Shown piece after piece: positions 32,417-38,781 of a stretch of 43,826 nucleotides of DNA. Position 1 is the first letter of the stretch. Each line of letters opens with the position of its first letter. The notes below the pieces were generated by a model. That model was not told the DNA's origin and did not search any database. It saw only the letters and a list, made by a program, of their open reading frames with translations. The stretch is from a virus. The position numbers were made by a program, and so were the translations under genes. The DNA lies in IMG/VR virus record IMGVR_UViG_3300045453_000084, positions 1 through 43,826 of that record; one strand, written 5' to 3'.

Positions 32417-32602
32417 ATGGCCGAAAAATCCCTCGCCGCCTCGCGCGCGCGCCGCCGAGCGGCGGCCCGCGCCGAGCGCGAAGCCGACATCGCGCGCAAG
32501 ATCGACTACTGGAGCCGGCTCACGGCCGTCGCGCCCGATCCCGATGGCGAGCACATCTGGATCCTGCTGGCCTCGCCGAAGGCCGGCGGCGCGAAGGGCT
32601 GA
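32417..32602 (+). CDS. Cassette 2 small protein, 61 aa
   Basis: Basic, helical N-terminus (SLAASRARRRAAARAEREAD) joined to the shared C-terminal module WSRLTAVAPDPDGEHIW then ILLASPKAGG. Paralogue of the cassette 1 protein in its second half only (51 bases with one mismatch). Function unknown; a small regulator or anti-host peptide would fit. Confidence 0.7.
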   Translation: MAEKSLAASRARRRAAARAEREADIARKIDYWSRLTAVAPDPDGEHIWILLASPKAGGAKG

Positions 32603-32624
32603 GGCTTCGGCCCTCACGCCGCGA

Positions 32625-32719
32625 TCCCCGTCTTGCACAGGAAGCGACGGCCCGCCGGGATCGACTCCCGACGAGCCGCCACCCACCATGGAGCTGCGAA
32701 ACAACCATGGGTGAGTCTG
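32625..32719 (+). promoter_or_regulatory. Structured leader of small-gene cassette 3
   Basis: CCCCGTCTTGCACA matches the start of leaders 1 and 2. It has a shorter nested stem with CGGGA/TCCCG. The second hairpin is CCATGG (32686-32691) / CCATGG (32705-32710), followed by GTGAG and the ATG 9 bases later. The upstream dispersed repeat is absent from this cassette. Confidence 0.65.
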
Positions 32720-32950
32720 ATGAGCGAGAAGATGGACATGCTGGACCGGCAGGTCCTGGTCGCGGCCACGCTGGCGGCGGGCTGCTGCGACGCCGACACC
32801 AGCGGCGAAGAGGCGGTCGAGATGTTTCAGGAGGTGCTGTTCCGTCTCGCCGCTCGCGGCGGCGTGTCGAAGATCCACGGGGCGGCGCGACGGACGGCGC
32901 GCGATCGACTCGCCCATCAGGCCGCCTCCCCCAGCAGGAAGGCGCGATAG
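32720..32950 (+). CDS. Cassette 3 small protein, 76 aa
   Basis: 76 aa from MSEKMDMLDRQVLVAA, with GGTGAG upstream. Helical with an acidic middle (CCDADTSGEEAVEMFQEVLF) and basic C-terminus. It is unrelated to the cassette 1 and 2 proteins but uses the same leader type. Its 3' end overlaps the convergent gene 32917-33234 by 34 bases. Confidence 0.65.
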   Translation: MSEKMDMLDRQVLVAATLAAGCCDADTSGEEAVEMFQEVLFRLAARGGVSKIHGAARRTARDRLAHQAASPSRKAR

Positions 32951-33234
32951 GCCTCGGCGCGCCGCAGGATCGAGCGCGTGTCCGCCGGCGTCCGGCCGGG
33001 CGGCACCCGCTCGAGGCGGACGTCCTCGCAAGCGAGCTGCAGGGCGCGGCGGGCCAGGAGCCAGCCGGGATAGTCGTTCGCCGTGACACAAGGCTTCAGC
33101 CAGGCCTCGAAGGCGCGCGCCCGGGCCAGCAGGTCGGCGGTGCGAGCCCGCCGGAAGCCGACGCTCGACCGCGCTTCCTCCAGTGCGGCACCGCGCAGAT
33201 CGCCCGGCATGAAGACTGAAGCCCGCTTGCTCAC
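32917..33234 (-). CDS. Hypothetical early phage protein, 105 aa
   Basis: GTG start overlapping the upstream TGA (GTGA). Helical, basic: TADLLARARAFEAWLKPCVT, YPGWLLARRALQLACEDVRL and a C-terminal SILRRAEAYRAFLLGEAA. Third gene of the leftward Cro-side operon. No family recognised. Confidence 0.7.
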   Translation of the reverse strand: MSKRASVFMPGDLRGAALEEARSSVGFRRARTADLLARARAFEAWLKPCVTANDYPGWLLARRALQLACEDVRLERVPPGRTPADTRSILRRAEAYRAFLLGEAA

Positions 33235-33485
33235 GCCACACTCGCTTCCGATGCCTGCCCTGCAGGCACCGCCATGCCGGGCATCCACCCCTCCGGGATC
33301 AGCGCCTCGAGCTTGCGGATCGAGCTCGACGAGGGGCTCCAGGCCGCCTCGTCCATGTCGCGGGTGACCGTCTCGGCCAGCCCCGCCTGCCGCGCCAGGG
33401 TGGCGGGCTTCAGGTCGTTGGCGGCCGCCCAGCCCCGGATGCGGTCGAGGACGGCCGAGTCGCGCCCGATCCCGACGGCGAGCAC
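33231..33485 (-). CDS. XRE-like small HTH protein, 5' end disturbed
   Basis: About 84 aa if the GTG at 33485 is used; the start is uncertain. Core: VLDRIRGWAAANDLKPATLA, then QAGLAETVTRDMDEAAWSPS and IRKLEALIPEGW, a Cro-like HTH. Its N-terminal codons read antisense through a 64-base exact copy of the 3' end of the cassette 1 gene, so the native start may have been replaced by this insertion. No good Shine-Dalgarno is seen. Second gene of the leftward operon. Confidence 0.65.
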   Translation of the reverse strand: MLAVGIGRDSAVLDRIRGWAAANDLKPATLARQAGLAETVTRDMDEAAWSPSSSSIRKLEALIPEGWMPGMAVPAGQASEASVA

Positions 33486-33530
33486 ATCTGGCTGCTGCTC
33501 GACGACAAGGCGCCCGCAGCGACGGGCTGA
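33460..33530 (+). pseudogene. Remnant of a cassette small-gene 3' end
   Basis: 33460-33523 is identical over 64 bases to 32109-32172, the last coding third of the cassette 1 gene, and is followed by the same in-frame TGA (33528-33530) and a similar GGCGGC trailer. There is no start codon or leader. It lies antisense to the N-terminal region of the XRE-like gene. Confidence 0.8.
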
Positions 33531-33541
33531 GGCGGCGGCCC

Positions 33542-33778
33542 TCACGCCGCGCTCTCCTTCTCGCCTTGAGCCTGCCGGGCCGCGATCTCTGCCAGGACCT
33601 CGAGCGTTACGCCGTCGATCTGGCGCTTGGCGGCGGATGCCACCGCGCCTTTCCAGACGCGGTCCGGAAGAGAGTTCCTGTTCCGCCACTGCCGAACGGT
33701 TCCGACTTCCTCTCCCAGGTCCTCGGCGAGGTCGGCGGGACTTCCCCAGCGGTTGATGATCTCGGAAAACGTCTGCAC
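33542..33778 (-). CDS. Cro-like regulator, carph-isopro domain family
   Basis: 78 aa with a GTG start at 33778. Pattern FSEIINRWGSPADLAEDLGE, GTVRQWRNRNSLPDRVW, then ASAAKRQIDGVTLEVLAEIA is the small HTH found opposite CI repressors in alphaproteobacterial prophages. It should bind the same operators as CI and favour lysis. A TTGACG-17-TATCGT promoter ends 7 bases before the GTG, so the mRNA would start at or next to the start codon (leaderless), which explains the lack of a Shine-Dalgarno. Confidence 0.85.
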   Translation of the reverse strand: MQTFSEIINRWGSPADLAEDLGEEVGTVRQWRNRNSLPDRVWKGAVASAAKRQIDGVTLEVLAEIAARQAQGEKESAA

Positions 33779-33785
33779 GGAGCGC

Positions 33786-33814
33786 ACGATACAATCTGTA
33801 TCGCTGCACGTCAA
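33786..33814 (-). promoter_or_regulatory. Leftward early promoter (PL-like / Pcro)
   Basis: Read leftward: -35 TTGACG (33814-33809), 17-base spacer, -10 TATCGT (33791-33786). Operator O1 covers the -10 and spacer, O2 touches the -35. Same geometry as the rightward promoter at 35763-35791. Confidence 0.75.
33787..33803. promoter_or_regulatory. Operator O1
   Basis: Perfect 17-bp dyad CGATACA-atc-TGTATCG, covering the spacer and -10 of the leftward promoter. Confidence 0.88.
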
Positions 33815-33828
33815 TACACCTCGTATCG
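33812..33828. promoter_or_regulatory. Operator O2
   Basis: CAATACA-cct-CGTATCG, 25 bases from O1 start to start; two imperfect half-site positions. Overlaps the -35 of the leftward promoter. Confidence 0.8.
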
Positions 33829-33835
33829 CCCCGCG

Positions 33836-33852
33836 CGATACGCTGTGTATCA
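33836..33852. promoter_or_regulatory. Operator O3
   Basis: CGATACG-ctg-TGTATCA, 24 bases from O2; its last base is the A of the cI ATG. Probably the autoregulation site of the repressor gene. Confidence 0.8.
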
Positions 33853-34502
33853 TGCGCTCACAGGGCGAGAGACTTGCTCATGCCATCCGGGTGGCCGGCT
33901 ACAAGCAGCGCGCGGACTTCGCCGCCGTGGCCGGCGTTTCGCCGGTGACGTTGCGTCAGCAGATCAACCGCGATTCGGTGCCCGCGGATGCCGCCGCCCT
34001 CTACGCGCGCAAGCTGCGGCGGGTTGGGCTCACGACAGATTGGCTGCTGTTCGGCAAGGGCCCTGCCCCGGGCCAGTCACCGGTTCGTCCCGACATCGCT
34101 CCCGACGACGGCGACAGGCCCACGGTTCCCGTGCAGCACTTCGTAGGGGCCGGCGACGAGGTGCATCTGTTCGACGACGATGCGCGAGTCGACACGACCA
34201 GCGCGCCGCCAGGCTACGAGAACGGTTCGGCCGTGATCGTGCGTGGCGATTCGATGCGTCCGACCTTCCAGCCGGGAGACCTGCTGTTCTTCCGCCAGCG
34301 CGAGGAGCCGCCGAAGAAGGACACCCCCCTCCGCGCGGTCATCGTGCAGGTGACGGACGGGCCGCTTCTCCTGAAGAAGATCCTGCCCGGCACGAAGCGC
34401 GGCCTCTTTCACCTGATTAGCGTCAATCCGACGACGCCCGAAATGCTCGATCGACATGTCGACAGCATCGCGCGCATCGGCTGGATCAAGCCGTCGGAAT
34501 AG
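33852..34502 (+). CDS. CI-type repressor with S24 peptidase domain
   Basis: 216 aa. HTH at about 1-45 (RLAHAIRVAGYKQRADFAAV, GVSPVTLRQQI), linker, then LexA-like domain: cleavage site VGAG (Ala100-Gly101), GDSMRPTFQPGDLL with nucleophile Ser134, and Lys175/Lys176 in PLLLKKIL. It should hold lysogeny and be inactivated by RecA-stimulated self-cleavage after DNA damage. The ATG is at the edge of operator O3 with no Shine-Dalgarno, suggesting a leaderless or very short 5' end. Convergent with the gene after it. Confidence 0.95.
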   Translation: MRSQGERLAHAIRVAGYKQRADFAAVAGVSPVTLRQQINRDSVPADAAALYARKLRRVGLTTDWLLFGKGPAPGQSPVRPDIAPDDGDRPTVPVQHFVGAGDEVHLFDDDARVDTTSAPPGYENGSAVIVRGDSMRPTFQPGDLLFFRQREEPPKKDTPLRAVIVQVTDGPLLLKKILPGTKRGLFHLISVNPTTPEMLDRHVDSIARIGWIKPSE

Positions 34503-35252
34503 TCACCAGGCGCAGGCCTTTCTCAGCGGTTCGATCGACGTCGACAGCGTTCCGAGCGTGAACGACATCTCCCGCGCACCGTCGCGATAGGGCGTGACCC
34601 TGATCAGCAAGGTCTCGCGGCCGAGGAGGGACTTGAGGAAGGGCACGGCCTGGCCACCGTTCCACAGCCCCGCCGCCTTGGAGTCGGTCGACGCCCGCCA
34701 GGTGGTCTGGACCGGCTTGTCCTTGTCGAGACGGTAGAGCACCGGCACTTCGTCGCCGAGGAACCAGTCCGCCGAAATGAACACGTTTGTGACGCGCTCG
34801 CGGCAGCGCAGATGCAGTATCGGCCGGGTGCGGCGACCGTAGGTCGAAGCGATGTCCTCATCGGCCGGCAGCGCCAGGAAGACGGTCGCCGAGCCATCCA
34901 TGCGCGATGTCTCCTCGCGCACGATCCAGTCGGGCCGCGGCGGCGGCAGTGCCGCGGCCGGAGGGGGTGCCGACGACGTCGTGATCGCGGGCGCAGCCGC
35001 CAGAGGCTCGAGGCACTTGCGCATGGCATCGAAGGTTCCCTCTTTGGCACACTCCCCGAGCTGTTCCATGCTCAGTTCGTAAAGTCTTTCCATGGAGTCG
35101 ATCGTCTTCAGGAGACTGTCGACGCAGTCGCGCAGGTCGTTCGGTTCTGTCGCCGTCTTGCATCGCTCGATGGAGGCGTCGCCACCGGGCGTCTGGGCGG
35201 CGGCCGGCAGCGGCGCCAGGGCAACCACCGCTACCGCAAGGATTCTCAACAT
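34503..35252 (-). CDS. Secreted TagO/VasI-like protein
   Basis: 249 aa. Signal peptide LRILAVAVVALAPLPAAAQ, Cys pairs in IERCKTATEPNDLRDCVDSL and LGECAKEGTFDAMRKCLEPL, a Pro/Ala linker (about 85-107), then a beta-sandwich domain resembling VasI/TagO: ADWFLGDEVPVLYRLDKDKP, FLKSLLGRETLLIRVTPYRD. The same domain type is found in prophage genes beside repressors and is likely a lysogenic-conversion factor in the periplasm. It is adjacent to the cI stop and convergent with it. Confidence 0.75.
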   Translation of the reverse strand: MLRILAVAVVALAPLPAAAQTPGGDASIERCKTATEPNDLRDCVDSLLKTIDSMERLYELSMEQLGECAKEGTFDAMRKCLEPLAAAPAITTSSAPPPAAALPPPRPDWIVREETSRMDGSATVFLALPADEDIASTYGRRTRPILHLRCRERVTNVFISADWFLGDEVPVLYRLDKDKPVQTTWRASTDSKAAGLWNGGQAVPFLKSLLGRETLLIRVTPYRDGAREMSFTLGTLSTSIEPLRKACAW

Positions 35253-35254
35253 CG

Positions 35255-35680
35255 TCAGGTCTTCCTGAGGCTGAAGTACGACCCGACCAGGAATATCAGG
35301 CCAAGAAAGAAACCGATCAATCCGCTCGCGATGGTGACGATGCCGCCGCCGATCGCCGTCCCTATCATTGCACCTGCCTTCTGGGCATTACCGACAGCCC
35401 CGCCGACGCTATCCGCCCCCACGACGCCGGTGAACAGAATGGCCGCGAGCGGCAGCGCGAAGCACAAAAGCCCTGCCGCGAGCAGGCCCCGGCCCCAGGC
35501 ATAACGGGCCCGCTGGGCGGAGATGGCAAGGACGACGGTCGCTGCGAAGCCGATCGCCATCGCCCACAGGCTTGCGCGGCCGCCTGACTCGCCGCCGCCG
35601 GCGCCCAGTCCCACGACAACCATCGCCAGCACGGCAACAACGACCCCCATCACCAGTCCTGCGAAGATCTTCCCGAACAT
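35255..35680 (-). CDS. Four-helix membrane protein, likely lysogeny gene
   Basis: 141 aa with four hydrophobic segments: IFAGLVMGVVVAVLAMVVVG, LWAMAIGFAATVVLAI, LLAAGLLCFALPLAAILFTG, and GGIVTIASGLIGFFLGLIFL. It lies 2 bases upstream of the TagO-like gene, so the pair forms an operon. Position in the immunity region suggests superinfection exclusion or host modification. No known family recognised. Confidence 0.75.
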   Translation of the reverse strand: MFGKIFAGLVMGVVVAVLAMVVVGLGAGGGESGGRASLWAMAIGFAATVVLAISAQRARYAWGRGLLAAGLLCFALPLAAILFTGVVGADSVGGAVGNAQKAGAMIGTAIGGGIVTIASGLIGFFLGLIFLVGSYFSLRKT

Positions 35681-35731
35681 GTGCCGCCTCCCCTACAGTT
35701 GAGCGTCGCGACGCGCTTCAACCTGCCGATT

Positions 35732-35746
35732 CGATGTGCCACATCG
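35732..35746. promoter_or_regulatory. Palindrome CGATGTG-c-CACATCG
   Basis: Perfect 15-bp dyad two bases before operator O4. The half-site shares CGAT with the CI operator but has a different spacing, so it may bind a different regulator, or serve the leftward membrane-protein gene. Confidence 0.5.
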
Positions 35747-35748
35747 TG

Positions 35749-35765
35749 CGATACAGTTCGTATTG
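35749..35765. promoter_or_regulatory. Operator O4
   Basis: CGATACA-gtt-CGTATTG. Overlaps the -35 of the rightward promoter. Confidence 0.82.
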
Positions 35766-35791
35766 ACATTGGACGATACATTCTGTATCGC
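35763..35791 (+). promoter_or_regulatory. Rightward early promoter (PR-like)
   Basis: -35 TTGACA (35763-35768), 17-base spacer, -10 TATCGC (35786-35791). It is overlapped by O4 and O5 exactly as the leftward promoter is by O2 and O1. Should drive the operon from 35947 to the integrase. Confidence 0.78.
35774..35790. promoter_or_regulatory. Operator O5
   Basis: Perfect 17-bp dyad CGATACA-ttc-TGTATCG, 25 bases from O4, covering the spacer and -10 of the rightward promoter. Confidence 0.9.
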
Positions 35792-35884
35792 TCATTCGTC
35801 CGCCCGTGGTGGGGGGACGCCGGTCAGTGTCATCCGAGCCAGCTCAAGTAACGAGGGGCCCTCGGCCGACCGGTTGGTTCAGGC

Positions 35885-35929
35885 ACCGCCCGCACCTCGA
35901 AGCATCCCACGCCCCGGGGTGCGGGCGGT
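35885..35929 (+). terminator. 12-bp hairpin in the rightward leader
   Basis: Perfect inverted repeat ACCGCCCGCACC (35885-35896) / GGTGCGGGCGGT (35918-35929), then TTTC, 17 bases before the first gene. The U-tract is short, so it is a weak terminator, attenuator or translation-control stem of the rightward transcript. Role inferred. Confidence 0.5.
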
Positions 35930-35946
35930 TTCACCGGAAGCGCCGC

Positions 35947-36294
35947 ATGCAGCAGCCCCTGTTCGACGATCTCGTCGGCCTCGACCTGGTCGCCACCTTC
36001 GACAAGCCCAGGATGGATCGCTTCATCGACCAGATCAGGGGCTATACCGCGCCGCAGCCGCTGCTGCCCCGTGACTTCCACAAGGCAGGCCTGGCGCCCT
36101 TCCGCACCCTGCCGCCCCAGGAGCCGCCGACGCACACCCGCACGCGGATGGCCGCGGCGATCGCCGAGGCCGTCGCCGCCAACGGCAACGTCACCCGCGA
36201 GGAGCTGCTGGCCCGCGGCTTCACGGTCGATGAGATCGCCACCCACTTCACCGAGGCCAGGCGCGCGGCCCGCGTCGAGAGGATGGCGGCGTGA
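35947..36294 (+). CDS. First gene of the rightward operon, 115 aa
   Basis: MQQPLFDDLVGLDLVATFDK start with GGAAG upstream. A short N-terminal region with PRMDRFIDQIRGYTAPQPLL is followed by a possible winged-helix part: MAAAIAEAVAANGNVTREEL, GFTVDEIATHFTEARRAARV. Probably an early regulator. No named family. The start lies after the 12-bp hairpin. Confidence 0.72.
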   Translation: MQQPLFDDLVGLDLVATFDKPRMDRFIDQIRGYTAPQPLLPRDFHKAGLAPFRTLPPQEPPTHTRTRMAAAIAEAVAANGNVTREELLARGFTVDEIATHFTEARRAARVERMAA

Positions 36295-36536
36295 CCGAGC
36301 GCAATCTCCGCCGCGTCGTCGCGGCCGACCATCCCGATCGCCGCCTCGCCCAGCCGGCGACGATGACGCAGATGTTCCTGCGCTTCGACACGACGCACGA
36401 GCTGCCGCTGCTGGTCGAGACCGAGGACGGCAAGCCGATCGCGCGCTTCGCCCTCGCTGGCGATCTCGCGATCTTCGTCTCGAAGGACCGGCAGACCCTG
36501 CCGGCACCCTTCGTGCTGGCGTTGGCGAACCAGTGA
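36291..36536 (+). CDS. Hypothetical early protein, 81 aa
   Basis: GTG start overlapping the upstream TGA (GTGA). Mixed strands: [34 protein letters not shown], ending LALANQ. The stop overlaps the next ATG (TGATG). No family known. Confidence 0.68.
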   Translation: MTERNLRRVVAADHPDRRLAQPATMTQMFLRFDTTHELPLLVETEDGKPIARFALAGDLAIFVSKDRQTLPAPFVLALANQ

Positions 36537-36808
36537 TGCGCGCCTGGCTGAAGCACCCGATCGGCCGGCCTTCGATCGACGAGATCGAGGTCACTATGGT
36601 TTCTCGCAAGCCCGGCCGCCGCATCCTGGTCGAGTTCAACCGCGGCCAGCACATGCAGGTCGACCGCTACCGCCTGCGCAATCCCGAGGACCGCCGCACC
36701 CAGATCACCGACGCCGAGTTCGCGGCGCTGCCGTGGGCCGGCAAGGGCGTCGACCCGGAGAGCCAGGCCGCCGGCGACATCTTCGCCTCGCTGGAGCAGC
36801 GGCCGTGA
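36536..36808 (+). CDS. Hypothetical early protein, 90 aa
   Basis: [20 protein letters not shown] start overlapping the preceding stop (TGATG). Strand-rich and basic ([20 protein letters not shown]), with a polar C-terminus. The stop overlaps the next gene as GTGA. No family known. Confidence 0.66.
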   Translation: MRAWLKHPIGRPSIDEIEVTMVSRKPGRRILVEFNRGQHMQVDRYRLRNPEDRRTQITDAEFAALPWAGKGVDPESQAAGDIFASLEQRP

Positions 36809-37170
36809 CCCTCGCCACACCCCTCGCGCCGGACGGCCATCGCGGCATCACCTGCCCCGAGTGCGGGCGGTGGGACACGAGCGTGCGCGACAGCCGGCCG
36901 ATCGCCAACGCCATCCGCCGGCGCCGCTACTGCGAGGGCTGCGGCACCCGCTTCACCACCCACGAGATCCCGCAGGGCGAGGAAGCCGCCACCGAGGTCA
37001 ACCGGCGCATCGCCATGCTGGCGCGCCGCCTGGAGGCCCTGCCGCAGCAAGACCGGCTGGCCGTGCTGCACGTCATCCAGGCCATGGAAGACCGCACGGC
37101 CGCCGTCGGCGAGCCCACCAGCCGCATCGCCGTCACCGGAGAGCCCGATGGACTACCCGCGTCCGCCTGA
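36805..37170 (+). CDS. NrdR-type zinc-ribbon protein
   Basis: 121 aa, GTG start (GTGA overlap). Residues 17-54 match the NrdR N-terminal zinc ribbon: [16 protein letters not shown], then [18 protein letters not shown] (Cys17, Cys20, Cys43, Cys46). The ATP-cone that follows in true NrdR is missing; instead there is a helical [20 protein letters not shown] tail. It may bind NrdR boxes and interfere with ribonucleotide reductase control, or act as another DNA-binding regulator; inferred. Confidence 0.8.
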   Translation: MTLATPLAPDGHRGITCPECGRWDTSVRDSRPIANAIRRRRYCEGCGTRFTTHEIPQGEEAATEVNRRIAMLARRLEALPQQDRLAVLHVIQAMEDRTAAVGEPTSRIAVTGEPDGLPASA

Positions 37171-37381
37171 CCGCCTCACCACCCTGCAGGCCGCGCAACG
37201 CGCCTGGGCGATCCGCCGCCTCTACCAGGAAGGCGTCGTCGACCGCAGCGCCGCCGTCCTCTCGCTCGACGCCATGGCCGCCCACGACAACCCGCGCATC
37301 GCGGGCCTCGTGCACCGCATCGTCACCGTGGGGATGGAGCGTCCGATCCTCGAACCCAACGTGGAGTCCTTCGCGCGATGA
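37148..37381 (+). CDS. Hypothetical early protein, 77 aa
   Basis: Begins inside the zinc-ribbon gene (23-base overlap). Helical: [40 protein letters not shown]. No family known. Stop overlaps the next start (ATGA). Confidence 0.66.
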   Translation: MDYPRPPDRLTTLQAAQRAWAIRRLYQEGVVDRSAAVLSLDAMAAHDNPRIAGLVHRIVTVGMERPILEPNVESFAR

Positions 37382-37803
37382 ACCTTTCAACCATGATCAG
37401 GAGCCAAGCCGACATGAGCGATGCCAATCCGTCTCCGACCGCCACCACCTTCCTCGCCATGCTCGCTGCCCATCGCGGCGGCGGCACGGCGGACGTGCTG
37501 ACCGACAAGATGAAGGAGATCGTGGCGCACCTCGAAGACCTTCACATGTCGGGCGGCATCCGCAAGAGCAAGGCCACGCTGACGCTGACCATCGACTTCG
37601 ACCGCGACGACGGCGTCTACAAGGTGGTCGTCAAGCCGAAGACCAAGCTGCCCGAGGCGCCGCTCGCGGCCGCCGTGTTCTGGGCGACGCCCGGTAATGA
37701 CCTCAGCCAGCGCGACCCGCGCCAGGGTGACCTCGGCTTCACCGACGTCGCGCCCGCCCGGCGCATCGTCGACGTCGGCCACGAAGCCGGGCGCGACAAC
37801 TAG
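37378..37803 (+). CDS. Conserved phage protein upstream of the DUF2303 gene
   Basis: 141 aa from the coupled ATG; MSDANPSPTATTF at 37414 has AGGAG before it and may be the real start. Helix TADVLTDKMKEIVAHLEDLH followed by strands KATLTLTIDFDRDDGVYKVV and KTKLPEAPLAAAVFWATPGN. It is a common companion of DUF2303 genes in alphaproteobacterial prophages; role unknown. Confidence 0.75.
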   Translation: MNLSTMIRSQADMSDANPSPTATTFLAMLAAHRGGGTADVLTDKMKEIVAHLEDLHMSGGIRKSKATLTLTIDFDRDDGVYKVVVKPKTKLPEAPLAAAVFWATPGNDLSQRDPRQGDLGFTDVAPARRIVDVGHEAGRDN

Positions 37804-37849
37804 GCCTTTACAGGCGCGATCAGCCACTCGTTCAGCCAAGGAGGAAGTC

Positions 37850-38779
37850 ATGGAAGGAAATCTGCTGGGTCTTGTCGAGCATGCCGAGAAGCTCGCCAAG
37901 GTCGACATCATCGGCAAGGAGGGCGGGCCGCAGTTCGCCGCGCTCCCGTCGGGCCGCACGCTGCACAGCGTGAAGAAGCTGATCGACGAGTACCGCCAGC
38001 GCCCGGAGCGCCGCGCCGGCGAGGCCACGCTGCAGGACCTGTCGTCGTTCATCCTCTGGGTGAACCGCCACAAGGACGCCGCCAGCGTGCTGCGCTGCGC
38101 GATGGACCGCACCTCGCCCAAGCTGCACGCGGTCATCGACTACCATGAGGAGGGCGCCGGCGACCTGACCGGCGAGGACGGCAAGGCCCGCTTCGGCGGC
38201 TTCCGTGCCACCTACGCCATGCCGCTCGACAAGCGCTGGCAGGAGTGGACGCGCATCAGCGGCACTCCGATGGCGCAAGCGCAGTTCGCGGCCTTCCTCG
38301 AGGACCACGTCCTCGACCTGGTCGGCGCGCAGAACAGCACCACCGGCGCAGGCGATCTGGTGAGCAACCTGCCACCCGAGGTGGCGCGGTTCCTCGCCCT
38401 GAACGGCGGAAAGTGCGCCGAGCCAGCCGAAGTCGTGCAGCTCAGCAAGGGGCTGGAGATCTATGCCGACACCAAGGTGCAGGAGCGCGTCAACCTGCAG
38501 AGCGGCGAGACCAGCTTCACCTTCGAGGAGAAGCACCGCGGCGCGCCCGACGCCGTCGTGGTGCCGCAGGTCTTCCTGATCGCGATCCCGGTCTTCTACC
38601 TGGGCGACACGCTCTACCGGGTGCCGGTGCGACTGCGCTACCGGCTACACGAGGGCAAGCTCTCCTGGGTGCCGACGCTCTGGCAGGCCGACGAGGTCTT
38701 CGACAAGGCGGTCCGTGACGCTGCGGTGAAGGCCCAGCAGGAGACCGCGCTGCCGCTCTTCTTTGGCTCGGCGCTCTGA
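37850..38779 (+). CDS. DUF2303 family protein
   Basis: 309 aa, strong AAGGAGGAA upstream. Family pattern: LPSGRTLHSVKKLIDEYRQR, RAGEATLQDLSSFILWVNRH, AVIDYHEEGAG, FRATYAMPLDKRWQEW, AAFLEDHVLDL and the C-terminal FLIAIPVFYLGDTLYRVPVR. DUF2303 proteins are conserved in phages of proteobacteria and actinobacteria, often near recombination genes; the biochemical role is not known. Confidence 0.93.
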   Translation: MEGNLLGLVEHAEKLAKVDIIGKEGGPQFAALPSGRTLHSVKKLIDEYRQRPERRAGEATLQDLSSFILWVNRHKDAASVLRCAMDRTSPKLHAVIDYHEEGAGDLTGEDGKARFGGFRATYAMPLDKRWQEWTRISGTPMAQAQFAAFLEDHVLDLVGAQNSTTGAGDLVSNLPPEVARFLALNGGKCAEPAEVVQLSKGLEIYADTKVQERVNLQSGETSFTFEEKHRGAPDAVVVPQVFLIAIPVFYLGDTLYRVPVRLRYRLHEGKLSWVPTLWQADEVFDKAVRDAAVKAQQETALPLFFGSAL

Positions 38780-38781
38780 TC

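Noticed and set aside
31815-32710. A CRISPR-like array at the tandem cassettes
   Set aside because: Only two or three units of about 400 bases, no short regular spacers, and coding sequence within each unit.
31727-33241. A 504-residue minus-strand frame across the cassette region
   Set aside because: It reads antisense through duplicated repeats, which explains its internal repetition. The plus-strand small ORFs have starts, ribosome-binding sites and structured leaders.
35736-36074. A 112-residue plus-strand frame starting in the operator region
   Set aside because: It would begin upstream of the predicted transcription start and overlaps the better-supported 35947-36294 gene in another frame.
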